64,000 bases of DNA, taken from contig CP137686.1 in assembly GCA_037976565.1 (NCBI GenBank), positions 2,448,646 to 2,512,645 of the forward strand. The letters are read 5' to 3'. Positions 22,880 to 37,800 of the stretch are shown here, piece after piece. The notes under the pieces were generated by a model. That model did no database searches. It was not told the DNA's origin and worked only from the letters and a program-made list of their open reading frames with translations. A program made the position numbers and the translations under genes. The stretch's first letter is position 1. Each line of letters starts with the position of its first letter. This DNA is from Mesocentrotus franciscanus (Eukaryota > Echinodermata > Echinoidea > Camarodonta > Strongylocentrotidae).

Positions 22880-25800
22880 GTGAGTCGTGCTGAATATTGC
22901 TGCAAAATATATTTGAAGGAGGTGGGCATGGGGGAGAGGGGCTATTGTGATAGTACTTTACATTCGCTTTTTTATATTTCTAATTCTGGCTTAGTAATCT
23001 TATATTTGTTGTACTTGTTGGTGTTTAGTAGATAAATATTTCTGCCAAGTGTGACCTTTTTGACACACACATTATTAGATATAATTATTTTATTATTATT
23101 ATTGATTTGGCGTCACCTGTGCTTGGGAGGCGAAAAGCGAATTGAATCACTGTAACCCTCGGGTCTCTCCTCCCGGTATAACTGATTGGGGTTGTGCAGG
23201 TGGACCACTACACCGGGGTTTCCCCCTACTCTTATACGAATAGTGCAAAAGTGGTGACTCTCCTCTACACGGGGCTTCCATTTAACGTCCTATCCAAGGG
23301 ACGGAGTGTTTTCCACTTAACATAGCCTGCGTCTATGAAACAACGGGAGCGGTACGTTAACACACAACGCAGGCTTCAGCCATCCGCCTAAGTTGGATTC
23401 GAACCCAAGATCTTTGGTTCGACAGGCAGACGTTTTACCGACTGAGCCAACTCGGCATTACGGAAATTAACTTTATTCAATCAATCAATATTCACGTAAC
23501 ATGGTTTATTTTCTTATTACGTTAAACTTTCAAAAGAGAGAACATGCTACGTAGTTCTTTTCTGTAAGGTGCTACCGGTTATTGGTGCGAGTTCAAAATT
23601 CTATCACATGAGGCTTGTTTAGATATGACGCGGTAAACAAAACACCTCATATAAGAACGAGATTTTATTTTATTCAGTTCATGCAGACATGCCCATATGT
23701 GCATCTAGAGTTGGTTTATTGTGATCAAAGTATGATGATAGGAAAGAAAATATGCAAATTTATTATCAATATCCCAGATAGCATTTTAAAATATTTTGGC
23801 AAATTTTGGTTCGATACGTAAATGTACTTTTTAGCTGACCCAACGTCTCTTACTCAATGACTTATATTATGTGTGAACAGAAGTAATGTAGAGCATAGCA
23901 TTCAGATGCATTTTGAAACAAGTTAAAGGTAAACAATTCACAGTGAATGAAACAGCGTTAACACTAAAAGAACAACAACAACAACTTACACAACTTGAGG
24001 CCAACGTCTTTCACTATGAACACGTCTTAGATTTGTGCTTGTTATTGTCTTACCGCTGGAGACTTAACCCTAATAAGGCCGGGCTATTTGAGTTCTTAAT
24101 ACGGCCGGGGGCCATTATGGCCCCCTAAGATCTCGGCCGTGAAACGGCCGATCGCCGCGAAAATTTGCATGCATGTCAATGAAGTGTATAGAATACTATA
24201 GCAATTTCAATTTTTTGAAAAAATTACTCATTTGCATATTTATGGTAAATTATGCAAATAAGGTCAAAAAATTCATATTTTTACCCATAAATCATATATT
24301 CTTCATATTTAAGCTTTCTTCTCCACAACATATATTTGTTAGACCATTTGGAATAATAATACAAAAAGAAATTTGGAAAGCTAGGTTATTCCTTATGTTA
24401 TCTCTTGTTTTGATAATTTCTTATGTATTTCATTGTTTTTTTAACTTATGTATTTTATTGTTTTTGTTGTTTTATTTCATTTCTAACTATAATTTAACTG
24501 TTTAGACCCCCAAAACAAACACCTAAACTTTAAACAAGACCAAATAACCAATGTTTTATCTCTTTTTAGGAAAAATGATATTTCCATATGTTTTGTACAC
24601 AAATCACGAAAATTAGCGATTTTCGGGCCGACATGTTAAGACAAAAGGTCACGTGACTTTGTAACGGTAGGTCCGATTTTCAAAAAAATTATTTTAAAAG
24701 ATGCGCAAGACTCGGAAGAATAAATTCATGAAGCGGCGGGGCGTCATCCGTATGCGTTCCCGAACAATCAGAAAATTCGCGGAGGGGGCCATGATGGCCC
24801 CCGGCCTTATTAGGGTTAAAGATGTCTTTTATCCAACTGATCTTTTTTTTTTAACGCTTGAAATTGTTCAGATCAAAATAAGATCTAATGATCCTTCGAA
24901 GGTCTGATCTAAAACGACCGCCAAACTCAATTCGTGCGATTTGGTGTATACTTTTTGCCAGGATATCATTTAAAATCTGTGACTTTTTCCAGCATAAATT
25001 TATGACAAGCCTTGGATTTCTAGGAGGTTCTCCTATTGGTTTACTTGTTTACAATTTAATTTCAAATGATTACTTTCTGTTTTCTATCACCCTCGGGTAT
25101 AATGATCTGTATGGTTTCCATAAGGTAATTAGGTGACGGACGTGATCGCTGGGCTATTATAATGAAAACGGATCAAGAAATACCTGATTTTTTAGGGAAC
25201 ATTATGATTTTCAACAACATGAAGCAAATAGTAAGCTTCTAATAACTTCAGATGTCTGTTAGATTATGATTAAAATTTGAGTCATTTCAAGTATTATGGA
25301 AACGGAATGTTAAAGAAGTTGCTATTTTCTAACTACACCCCCTCCAAGAAATGAAAATAAGTGAACTTAATCAATAAAAGGAAACATTAGAAAACTAGGT
25401 TATATTTTAAATAAAATAAAATAGGAAAACTAAATAAGTAGAGAATATCATCATGAAAATAGACAATATGTCATCAATTAATTTCTTTACGTTGACATTT
25501 ATATGCATCTGGCTCGAGTTTTGCTTGGGTATTTGGTACTGGAGGATAAACATGGACATTTTTAATGCGTTTGTTGGAAAATTACAAATTCTCGAATTTA
25601 CAGTGAGGCAAAAAAATATGCTTATTTAGAAGCCTTCATGTCAGGATCTGCAAAACGGCGGGGGCTAGGGGCCCCCCTCAATTATTTGAAAAAGTATGTT
25701 AAAGAGAAAAAAAAGAAAGAGAGAAAGAAGGAATAAGTGACCTGCGAGTGTCACAAATGAGGTATCAAAATATGCTCATCTGACCGTAATTAAATGGCTA

Positions 25801-28800
25801 AAACCCCTGAGCTTCCGGGGGCTCCGCCCCTGTACCCCACCAGGGGCCATCAGACGGGCCCCTGAATGCTCATCTGACCGTAATTAAAAGCCTAAAACCC
25901 TGAGTTTCATGGGGCTCAGCTCCCCGGACCCCACCAAGGGCCCTAAGACGGGCCGGTGGATGCTCATTTGACTGTTATTAAATAATACCTAAAACCCCTG
26001 AACTTCCGGGGGCTCTACCCCCTGGACCCCACCAAGGGCCCTAAGGAGGGGCCCTAGATGCTCATCTGACCGTAATTAAATACCTAAAACCCCTGAGCTT
26101 CCGGGGGCTCTGCCCCCTGGATCCCACCAAAGGCCCTAAGGCGGGCCCCTGGATGCTCATCTGACCGTAATTAAATGCCTAAAACCCCTGAGCTTCACGG
26201 GGCTCAGCCCTCTGGATCCCCGCCAATTATTGACCTGCCAGTGTCACAAATAAGGTATCAAAATATGCTCATCTGAATTAATTGCTTAAAACCCCTGAGC
26301 TTCCGGGGGCTCCACCCCCTGGACCCCACCCCCTGGACCCCACCAGGGGCCCTAAGACGGGCCTCTGAATGCTCATCTGACCATAATTTAATGCCTAAAA
26401 CCCCTGAGCTTCATGGGGCTCAGCCCCTGGACCCCAAACCAATTAGTTACCTGCTAGTGTCACAAATAAGGTATCTAAATATGCTTATCTTACCGTGTTG
26501 TAATGCCTAGAACCCCTGAGGTTCCGGGGGCTCCACCCAGTGGCGGATCCAGGGGGGAGGGCCCGGGGGGCCCGGGCCCCCTCCCCTAGAAAAAAAACAG
26601 GTAAAAACACCCTTTTTTTGAAAAAAAAAGAAGTTGGGCCCCTCCTGGCGCCCAAGGGGTGGCGGTGGAAAAAAAATTAACCCTTCCCGTATGGAAAAAA
26701 TTTGTTAGGGTGCCGAAAAAAAAAATTGTGCTCACTACCTCTGGCGCCCAAGGGGTGGTGGTGGAAAAAAATTACCCTTCCCGGAGGAAATTTTTTTTTT
26801 CGGGTGCCAAATTTTTTTTTCTACCCCAACCCCACTAAGCGAAAAATCGACCGGCACGATTTTCAAATTTTCGCACGAAGTGGGCCCCTTTTTAGGCCCC
26901 CTCCCTTGCCGCCGGCTGGATCCGCCCCTGGCTCCACCCCTTGACCTTTTTGCACTTTACGCCACTGCCCCTGAAATGGTGAGCCCCCTGGAATGTTTGC
27001 CCCCCTCCAATCCCAAACTGCTTCCGGCGCGCCTGCTTACGGCCTTGCATGATTATTCTTATTAATTTTGTTCATCATCTCTAGAAGGCTATTTGAATAA
27101 TTTTTGATGACAATAAACGGCACCCTGGTAGGCCTTCTAGTTTTATGTAGCGTCATAAGGCAATCACATGGTAGATAAATGATCATCAGTAACGGGTCTA
27201 ATAATTCAAAGAACACTGAATTTGAACAGGGTAGCCTCGCTAGTCGTAAAGACTGCTATTCGTAAGGACCGCTATTCATAACGTGGAACTTCCTATACTT
27301 GAAGGACCGCTATTCATTAAACGGAAAGGGGGTCACTATTCATAAAAGCATCAGGACCGTTATTCAAAATGTGAGATGAGGCTTGCTACTCATAATTCCC
27401 ATGGAGGGTCATTACTCATAATGACCGCTATTCATAAAACGAAATTGGTGTCGCTATTCATGAAGAAAGGGTGCTATTCATAATTTATATTGGGGGTCAC
27501 TACTCATAAGGACCGCTTTTCGTAATACGAAATGAGGGTCGCTATTCATAATACGAGAAGAGGATGAATAGCGACCCTCTTCTCGTATTATGAATAATGA
27601 CCCTCTTCTCATATTATGAATAGCGACTCTCTTCTTCCATTATGAAGGGCGGTCCTAACGAATAATGACCCTTTTCTCAAATTATGAATGGCGGTCCTTG
27701 CGAATAGTGGTCCTTACGAATAGCGATCCTTGTGCATAGCGGACCCTAATTGAACCCGTTCTTTTGTCATTTAAAATAAATTATAACATACACACTTTTA
27801 AATATAGGATTTCCCGGCCAAATTCGCGAGTTTGTCATTAACATTAACATTGACGGACTTGGTACTGTCAGGTATATCTCGGGTTTATATTCCTTTTTCT
27901 AGTTTTCAAATCTATGAAGTTTTCGTTAGAATCTATGTATGTTTCATTCAAATTAATGAAAAATGCGCTTCTTTCGCTATTTGGTTAATCGATTTGGCGC
28001 AACACGATTTTCTGACATCGCGACGGTGTACTTTTATCATTCTAATTCATTTGTAGCATTCAAATTAGCACTTTGTGCACTTAAATTGATGGTCAGTATA
28101 CATTTCTCGCTTATTACACACTTTTTATAGCTCATTCTTTTTCTTTCAAGATTGTTTTTTTTCATGTGTATTTCATCATATTTTATTTTCTTGCATTTAA
28201 TACTTATACTTATTAGATTTATCTGATATTCATAAGCATTTAAGTTTGATTGTTAACAACATCTACGGACTTGATGGTCTCAATATGTTTGTAAATTTTC
28301 ATGTAAGGAAGTTGTTTGTCTTGTGTTTCATCATAAATTTAATATAATTTCATCATAATTTCATTATGGAGGAAGGGTACAATATTGTGACTGGGGTAGG
28401 GACTTGAGTCACACAATTTGAGCATAATTTTAAAACTGTAAACGTGTGTTGCATTTCTTCCCCCTAACATTCTTAACTTGAATAAAGATATTTCGAATAC
28501 GAATGACAGGTGTTAATTTAAATGATAAAAATAATGCCTCGACAAGTGACGATCAATTTGAATGCTAGTTGAGCAGTTTCTAAATTAAATGACAGATCTA
28601 TGAAACCCTTCGACCAAAATCCTAAATTAAATACAAAATCGGGAAAATTGAATGATAATTGGCGTGGCAAAACCGATCTGCGCTAACATTAATGCAAAGT
28701 AAATGAATTCGAATGACAAACTCGCGAATTTCGCCGGGAAATCCTATATGTTGATGACTTAACAATGATTGAGTGCCGCACAATTTTCCAAGAATCTCAA

Positions 28801-31800
28801 ATGCAGGGAGCTGCTGATAGCCTATCTGTCTGGGCTGATGTTAATAAAATGAAATTAGATCCTATGAAATGTTTGAAAATGGATATTTGTTACTCTAGGG
28901 CACAAGTTAATCAAACGAGTATAATTGTAGAGAATTGTCTATTGGCAACAGTGAGTGAAGTTACATTGTTAGGAATTATCGTACAAAATGATTTAAAGTG
29001 GGATGCTCACATAAAAGACATCGAGAAAAGGGCAAATTCAAAACTATACATGCTACGTTCTTTGGTGAAATATGGTCTTCCATGACAGAAAATCCTTATT
29101 ACTGTTTTTGTTGGTTATATTCGTTCCTTACTTGAATATGCCAGTCCTGTTTGGAGTGGAGGACTCACGCAAACTCATAACGAGAGATTGGAGAGAATAC
29201 AAAAGAGAGCGTTGCGATAACTTTTCGTAGGGATTATAATGACTATACAAATGCCCTTTAACAATTTCAACTCAAAAGATTAGACAAAAGACGCCAAGAT
29301 TTATGTGTTACGTTCTTTCAAGAAACGTTATCGCTCACTGATCAATTTCAACAATTTCTCCCACAAAAAACAAAGTACTAGATCACCTAGAAATTCAAAG
29401 AAAATTCCGGATTTTAAATGAAAAACAAGTTGCCTGCAAAATAGTCATATTCCAAACTTAATTCGCCTGCATAATAAAAGCTAATTTGCTCGTGTTTATA
29501 TCCATTGTAATAGTTTATCATGTTAATGTCTTGATTTGTGTACATTCTTCTAATGATGTTTGTATAATTATCGTACCAATATGTTTAAATATATTGAATT
29601 GCTATTTACTTTTAAATTTGTATAATTATTTCAAATACTACTAAATGTCCATCGCTCGAGCATTGAATAAATTGTATCTATCTCTCTAACCGATCCTTGC
29701 TCGTTCCTTATCTCCTTTTCAATTTTTCATACCACTGCTCTTGCTGCTATCCTTGCTTATTTTACCACTATACCCACAAATGCAATAGTATACAAATATA
29801 CAATACCTTTCGAGGGTCTAGCAAAAACTGTGAGTTAATGAAGAGGCATAAATAGTAAATTTGATATAAATTTGCCTCGAGGGAAAGTTATGTGTTATGC
29901 CTCTGAATGCTCATAGTTTGCTAGAGCCAAGAAAGACATTGTATATCTGTTTTATATCCCTTATGAGACACGAGCATCTAACTATATTACAAAGAAATAT
30001 GAACTGTGAGCATTCAGCAGCATAGGCCAAAATTAAATAAACAGGGAAGAAAAGGTAAATGACTTACCAGATTAAAATTCCTTCTCCTTAATTAGTCCCC
30101 CCTAGAACTGGCAAAATTCAGTCAGCGTACGGGATTTCAAATGCCTCATAGCGGGCAACTTCCGCGGTGCACTCACGGCTCTCAGGCCGTGCAGTAACTG
30201 CACTTGCACAACACTACTGCAGTACGTACCGTACAGCGCCAGCTAAACATTGCAATCTTCAATGTTTCATTTGAGCCGTGCAATTTTCTTGTATTTCTTA
30301 TTTTAATGTGATGTGAATGTGAGTAAGGTACATGTTATTACAAGTGTCCAAGGAATGATAGAGGTGAAAGGGATATAAAACTAATTTACACTGACTAATT
30401 CTCGACTAACTAATCGCACTCGTACTTAAGATCAAGAACATCAATTTCGATATCGATCGCAGAAATATCGGTGATCGGTGGAAAAAGTGGATTCCGGAAT
30501 GTACTATACAACGCCAAATAGTAAATGTTCTCACTCTCTCTAATTTAATAGTGAAACTATCCCTATTTCGTGCTCTGTACAATTGCAATGCAAAAAACTA
30601 TACATGAGGGATATAATATACAAATGATGCATGCGCAAGCGTTCATTATACGATCTATCCGTTATCTATTGTAATACATAGCATATATTGGCAAAAACAT
30701 GCCTATAAAAAGTCCATTATAGCTCTCTTTGTGATGCTTGGGGACCGCCATTTTGTTTTTCATATTCGAATACAGTATAAGTCGGTAATATGATTTTATG
30801 TCTCATTTGGCCATTAAGTACATAATGACGTCATCATAATGGTCTTGGAACTCAAAATACGAATTTGCATATTATGACGTCAGCATATTTATAAAAAAAG
30901 GGATTGTATCTTTGTAAATATTGATCGGTTTTCTTCCAAATTGTGATATGTTATAGTCAATAATAATAATAATTAACAACATTTGTATAGCGCTTATCAC
31001 AAAATATATGTCTCTAAGCGCTTAAGAAAAATAGAAAGAGAAGGAATTACAGCCAAATATTAGTTGCGGCAATTGTCTACAAGATCAGTGTACACTAATT
31101 TTCATTTTAATGACGTCATCTCAGTAAGAATTGCAATTCAATGCGTCATATCAGAATGTTCTTAATTTGCGTGTTATGCCTATAGAAAGTGAATTTCGTT
31201 CACATCATGAATTTACATGACATTAATCTTCGAACACTATCTAGCTTCAATACTTTTGCTCTATTTTCTCCAAATTCTGGTATGTTATAGCTGAGACTGT
31301 GGGCTATAGGAATCATGCCTCTTATTTTATGATCAGATGATGATATCATGTCGACATTTTCAATTGAAAGTTTACTTTTTAGACCTCATTGTCAGACACT
31401 TTTTAGTGACTGACAGACTTCTTCTTTTATGTGGTAAAAATATACATAAAATGAGCTTTAAAGGGTACACGAGCATTTGTCTACATCAATAACCCACTTC
31501 TTGTAATGGCCAAAAATTTACTGATTGAATCTTTGCGCAGCACAATATAGGTAGAGCATTTCATAAAATTAGATGAAATTGTGAAAATGCATTCTTCATT
31601 ATGTCAATTAGGTTCAAAGGGGTAACTGGTTATTGTACAGGGTCAATGGTCAATTTGTCTCAATCTATCTTCCATAGATCCATAATGATCAATGCTAAAC
31701 AATTGAAACTTGACATATGGATAGACCATAATGGGAGGAGCATTTTATAATCGTGAAAATGCATTCTTCATTATGTAAAACATTAGCATACGTATCACCT

Positions 31801-34800
31801 AATTCGTCAAAGTGACGAATTCAAATCTAGTTTCTTTTTATTCTCCCATGTAAATTGCTCGGCAAATATCTCAATAGTGGAGAGAGCTAAATCAATGAAA
31901 TTTTATAACATAATGTGTCAAGTCAATGTCCAGAACATAACGTCTAGATTTTTTTGAAAAAAATGGTCACGTGACGTTACAGGCGCCATTTTGTTGTTTT
32001 TCATGCATGTCTTTCGACCATCATATCTCAACAACAGAATGTCGTACAGACTTCTAATGAAAACCGTTAGTTAGTGCATGAGTTGCGCTACATTCGGTTT
32101 GTGGACTTTAACTGATGTGACGTCATCTTCATTACGTAGTTACGTGTTCAATATTGTAAAAAGTGAAAATGACCTTGAAAATGTAAATCTTTAATAACTT
32201 TGTAATTGAATATAATTTTGACATGAAACTTATACCACTAATATATCTTAGCATGGCCAATAATCTGACAAAAAAAAAACTTCAATATTGCTCTGATTTC
32301 GAACGCAAAAGTTGTGCAGAATTTCATCCTACCTGAGCGGTGCGGTGTCGAAAGTCAATGTATCACGAGAATTCAACTAATGCAATAAAATAATCATGTT
32401 GCCAGTTTGCAGTACATTTAAAGATTCCTGTCTCTGTGATATTCCTTGTAGACAATTTCCATTTGCATTTGCACCCCCTCTCTGTGTCATCAAGGAGATA
32501 CACATTAAATGACGATCAACTCACATAATGTGGTGTAGCAAATGCACTATGCACCAGGTTGGGCCCACCCCGTGTTAGGCATCTTGCTATATGCAGCACT
32601 GCAGCAGCCAAACTGACGAGAACGTATGTTGATTCTCGCTCACTCACACAGTCGAGGGATCTCGTGCACTGCATCATGCATCTGACTGCTGATTTTTCGC
32701 GTAAACTCTTTACTTTGGAAATAATTAAACAAATTCTGTGAACCATGCCAACAAAATCATAATGCAAGCTTCCGCTTTATTAGTCTTGTCATGTAAACTA
32801 CATTGTAATCACAACAATATAACTAAAATAGATCGTAATTATCGAGATCACAACTGACATAGTTTGACCAAACAGCGCATAGTATACAAACTCTGTCTAA
32901 ATAAAAAATCTAATTTTATTTTCAATGGCAAATATATCTATTTAAACCCCACCCCCCTAGAATCCCATGGATTTCCACGGATCCTGCTAGTACATTATAA
33001 TAAAAACGCGTCTTTAAAAAATGTAAAACGGCAACATATCACGAAATCATTTCGTGATATGTTGCCAATAAACGTAGCGCAAACCTATTGCAAAGATTGT
33101 CCCTTGTGCAATAAATATGTCCACGTGTTTTCTAAATGATTAACTGTAGAATATACTTGTCTTTTAAGTGAAATTTTAGAGTCAGATGTGATATTTTTAA
33201 AGCAAAGTAACTTCTAAAAATACTTAAAAACTACGCATTGTAAATGCACAATTTGGCAACATATCACAAATTCATTCCTTCCGCGTGATTCCGTGATATG
33301 TTGCCAATTTAGTATTTTTACTATTCCTGTTTTGTAAGTCAATTTAGATGTTTTTTGCTGAAAATGATCAGATCTGACAGTAATATTTTAACTGACGTGA
33401 TCAAAAATATTTTGAAATGAATCACCTAGTAAAAACGTGAATATATTATTACACACGGGGTAATCTTTGCTACAGGTTTGCGCATTGTCTATTGGCAACA
33501 TATCACGAAATGATTTCGTGATATGTTGCCGTTTTTACATTTTTGCAAGACGCGTTTTTGTATGTTTTATAACAAGTAATTAAGTGCACTGCAAACTGGC
33601 AACATGCAATCTCGCGATACATTGACTTTCAACACCGCACCGCTCAGGCAGGATGAGTTTCTGCACAACTTTTGCGTTCGAAACCAGAATAGGAATAAAT
33701 GTTAAAACGGCGCGCTCAGTTTTCTGCACAACTCTTGATATCAAGTAATCGAATTCTTGATATCAAGAAATGAATTTTGGATATCAAGAAATCGAATTCT
33801 GGTTATCAAGAATTGAATTATTGATATCAAGAAATAATTTTACGTTGTGAACCAATGGTAATTCTTGATATCAAGAAATAGGATTAAATGTTAAAACAGC
33901 TTGCCATACGACCGCAGCATTCACGTGCGTGCAACAAACGCAAAACCGAAGCGTGAGGAGGTTTGTTTCGCGAACGCTACACTCTAAAAACTGAAATGTT
34001 AAATCACCATTTAAAAGGGCCGAGGAGTGACCACTCTTTCAAAATGGTAGATTAACACTTTGAACATGCTGGATCCAACACTATATAGGTTGAATCCAGC
34101 ATGTTAAAAGTATCAATCTGACATTTTGAAAGAGTGGTCACTCCTCGGCCCTTTTAAATGGTGATTTAACATTTCAGTTTTTAGAGTGTAGTGCGCGCTG
34201 ACCATGTAGAGATTAAGTCGCTGACTACCGTTAATCAAGTCCATTCGTTTACGTGCAGTTGTCCAAAAAAAGACGTAGATGGCGTTAACCAATATTTCCC
34301 ATGCCACACTCCCTTTAAAATTACATAACGGATCACCTAATTCGTCTCAACGACGCGACAAATTAAAGTCTAGTTTTTATAATTATTGTCATTGGTGTTG
34401 CTACTATAATAGTTATTATCGTAATTATTATTATTATTGTTATTATTAATATTATTATAACATTATTTTGTATTCTTCTCCTTATTATTATTATAACTAT
34501 CTTTTGCAATAAGTCATGTGCCCAGGATTAATTGCTATACTACATCCAAGATGTCTGAGAAAACTCTCAATTCGTTGCTGAAATAGTATCAAGAGAAAAG
34601 AAGAAACATCAGAATACATATTTTAAATTAAAGTAAATAAATAAGTAGAGAATGTAATCATGACAGTAGACAATATGTCATAAATTAATGTCTTTAAGTT
34701 TACCTTCATTTGCATGTGGCTCGGGTTTTGCTTGGGTATTTGGTACTAGGGGATTAACATGGACAAAATGCACTCGTCTACATTATCGCATTATCGCTTA

Positions 34801-37800
34801 TTCATTCTAGTTCTATTATGTTGTCTGACTGTTTTCAAGACAATTTCATGTGTGTAGATTATAGTTCTATGGAGCTTGATGTCTCATGGTAATCTTAGGG
34901 AAAGGTACTTTAAGCAACGGTTTCTGAATTTCAGCGACAATTTTTCGCCATTACTGCTCTTTGATACTACTATGACATGCAGTAACCAATTGACATTTCA
35001 TGACTCATCGATAGATTCGTTTAACAGTTGATTCCAATTCCACTCGGTTCATTCTATTGTTCGGATTATTAAGCAGAGAGGGAAATAGAAGTTGTTATTC
35101 TCATGACTTACGACCTAGCATTATTATTCTTATTTGTCCATAGTCTCTACAACGCTATTTGAACCATATTTACTCGGATACTATTTTCATGTAGCGTCAT
35201 AAGTCAATCACATAGCAGATAAATGATCATCAGTACCGGGTCTAATACTTTAAAGAAACCTGAATTTGAACCGGCGGGCCATATTCTCTGTCTGTATCTC
35301 TCTCTCTGTGTTGTCATTGCCTTGCTTTTCCCTCACTCACTTCCTTCTTACCACGGACTATATAATACGCATGTGTATGCCTCGACCACAGCGAAAATAA
35401 TTACTGATATCGCTGTAATGATTCTTCTCCTTACCTCTCTTCTTCATCTTCTTCTTCCTAGTAGTAGTTTAAATAATTTCAAATGATTACTTTTTGTTTT
35501 CTAGGACCATCGGGATAATAATCTGTCTGGTTGCCATAAGACAGGTAATGGACTTGAGCGCTGGGTCATTAAAACGAAAACGAATCAAGAAATATTGAAA
35601 TTTTAGGGAATATTACGATTTTTCAACAACCTGAAACAATTTTAGTAAGCATCTAATAACTTCAGATGTCTGTTTTATTATGATTAAAATTTGAGTCATT
35701 TCAAGTAACATAACATTTTCTAGTATTTTTGCATTACCTCAAAATGCCGTCAAAGGTAACACAAAAACGTGTCTTACTTGGTCTGCTACTGGGTTCCCGC
35801 ACAATTATAATATGTATTGGCTATGACGTCATTTTTCAGAACCCCAATAACAGAACGAAAAAAGGGCGAATACATTCGCCCTTTTTTCGTTCTCTTATTT
35901 CCTTGACATTTTGCAGGCATATTCTTGGTGGCTAAACGCAAGGCATCGCGAAGCCGGATTTTGAAAATCTGTCAAGGCGGGCATCATTGACGCGATTTTG
36001 TATCCTGCATGATAATATTAGTATGGAAGGCCATTTGGGCCACAGCACGCGTCAAGGCATGTTCTTCTTTCACCAAATCCAATTCTTTTTGCACGTAGTG
36101 CTTGTGAGCCCTATCTAGGTCCCTTCCGTTATCCCGATTCCTTACAAAATTAGTAGGCATAATCTCTGGTATCCCATCAAGGTCACTGAATTTTTCTTTT
36201 TCCGAAATCCCTCATGCGTGACCGTCCAGGCGCCATTTTGTCTTTTCATGCCGTTATTGAAGCCTTTCTTTCGGTCTATATGCCTATCTCCACTATCCGA
36301 TGCTACATACTTCTAACAAATGCCTCTGGATTGTCCAAGAGAGGCTATTTCGTCTGACACGTAAAACACGGCCGTCAATGCATGCATATCATTCTTATAC
36401 GATTGCAGTTTTAGTCTTCATCCTCCTTTTCTTCACCTTTCTCTTATGATTTGCTACTACTTTTCCTTTTCTTCCTTTTTATATTATACTTCTTTAATAT
36501 GTTCTTTATCTTTAAATTGTTCTTCTTTCAATTTATTTCTTCTCCTTCTTTTCTGGTACTTCTTCCCAGTTCCCTTCATTTTGTTATTCATCAGCACCAT
36601 CCTTTTAAACAACATCTGCCATCTTCTTCTCGATTGATCAATTAAGGACTAACATTGTTCATCGCCCAACTGGTCGTAATTGAAAAGTAAAGATCGTTAA
36701 CGGTCAAGTTGTGTAAACACAGGCATGTCTACCAAATTATTTCAATCCTTTAATGTGTACTTAGAATCGTGTATGTATTTCAGCTAAATCAATGTTCATG
36801 TAAGAATATATGATTTATGTTTCTCAAGATTAATCACGTGTTGAATAGATAATCAACATAACTATTTGTAACAGGTCAGTTTGGTTCAAACCCGTTTGGC
36901 CGATAGACACGAGTTGGATCACTAAACTAAATCACATCTTTTATTTTATAATCTCTAAACTTTAGTAAACTAGTCTTTTAATGATTTTATTTCAGAAATA
37001 CCATGAGATCAAAATAAGACCGTTTGTCCAAGATCGAAAGTAGACTGTTTTAAGACATTTCGCTGGAACTTAAAATCATTTTGTCCGGCCTGTTCATAGA
37101 GAATTTAGGTCGACCAAGTAAACATTGACTCAACAATAAAAAATAATGGAAATTTCAATAACGTTGCCGAATGCTTAGCCAACGTAAAGTCGTTGACTGC
37201 GAATGCCCCGATCATATTTTCTGACCTTAGCCGACCGCCAAATGGCCAACCAATATCCTACGCGTATCAATGTATACAACGGCCCAACGTTCATTCAACG
37301 TTGTCTCGCCGTTGTCGATACATACATAATACTATTCTTGCTTTTCCTTTGCTCCTTCAACAGCTACATGGGTTGGAGGAGGCTACATCAATGGAACCGC
37401 AGAAGTTGTCTTTACCCCGGGATGGGGTCTTGTGTGGGCCCAGGCACCATGGGGCTACAGTCTCAGTTTCATCATAAGTAAGTTAACCTATTAAACCCGA
37501 AATTTCCCACCGACGCACAGTGGGCCACGGAGGAGCCAAAGTGCGCCAAAACTCATTTTTGGTTATTTCTTTTTTTCCTTTTTTTTCTTGCCCAGTTGAA
37601 AGATAATACCTTGAAGAATACCTCAGTAAATTATTTAATTCCGGTATGCACAATAAGGGTATAAATTTACTCCTTCAAACAGCAAAATCTTACATATTCA
37701 CAGTTTTAGTGCAACAGTGACTTATTTTATAAATCTTTCAATTTAACATGGAGTTTTTAAGCTATTGATATGAAATTGCTCTCACGTATAACTGATAGGT

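Noticed and set aside
23395..23458. Possible tRNA gene on the minus strand
   Set aside because: A- and B-box are present, but the stems pair poorly and the sequence continues into a 300-bp SINE body with an (AAT)n tail.
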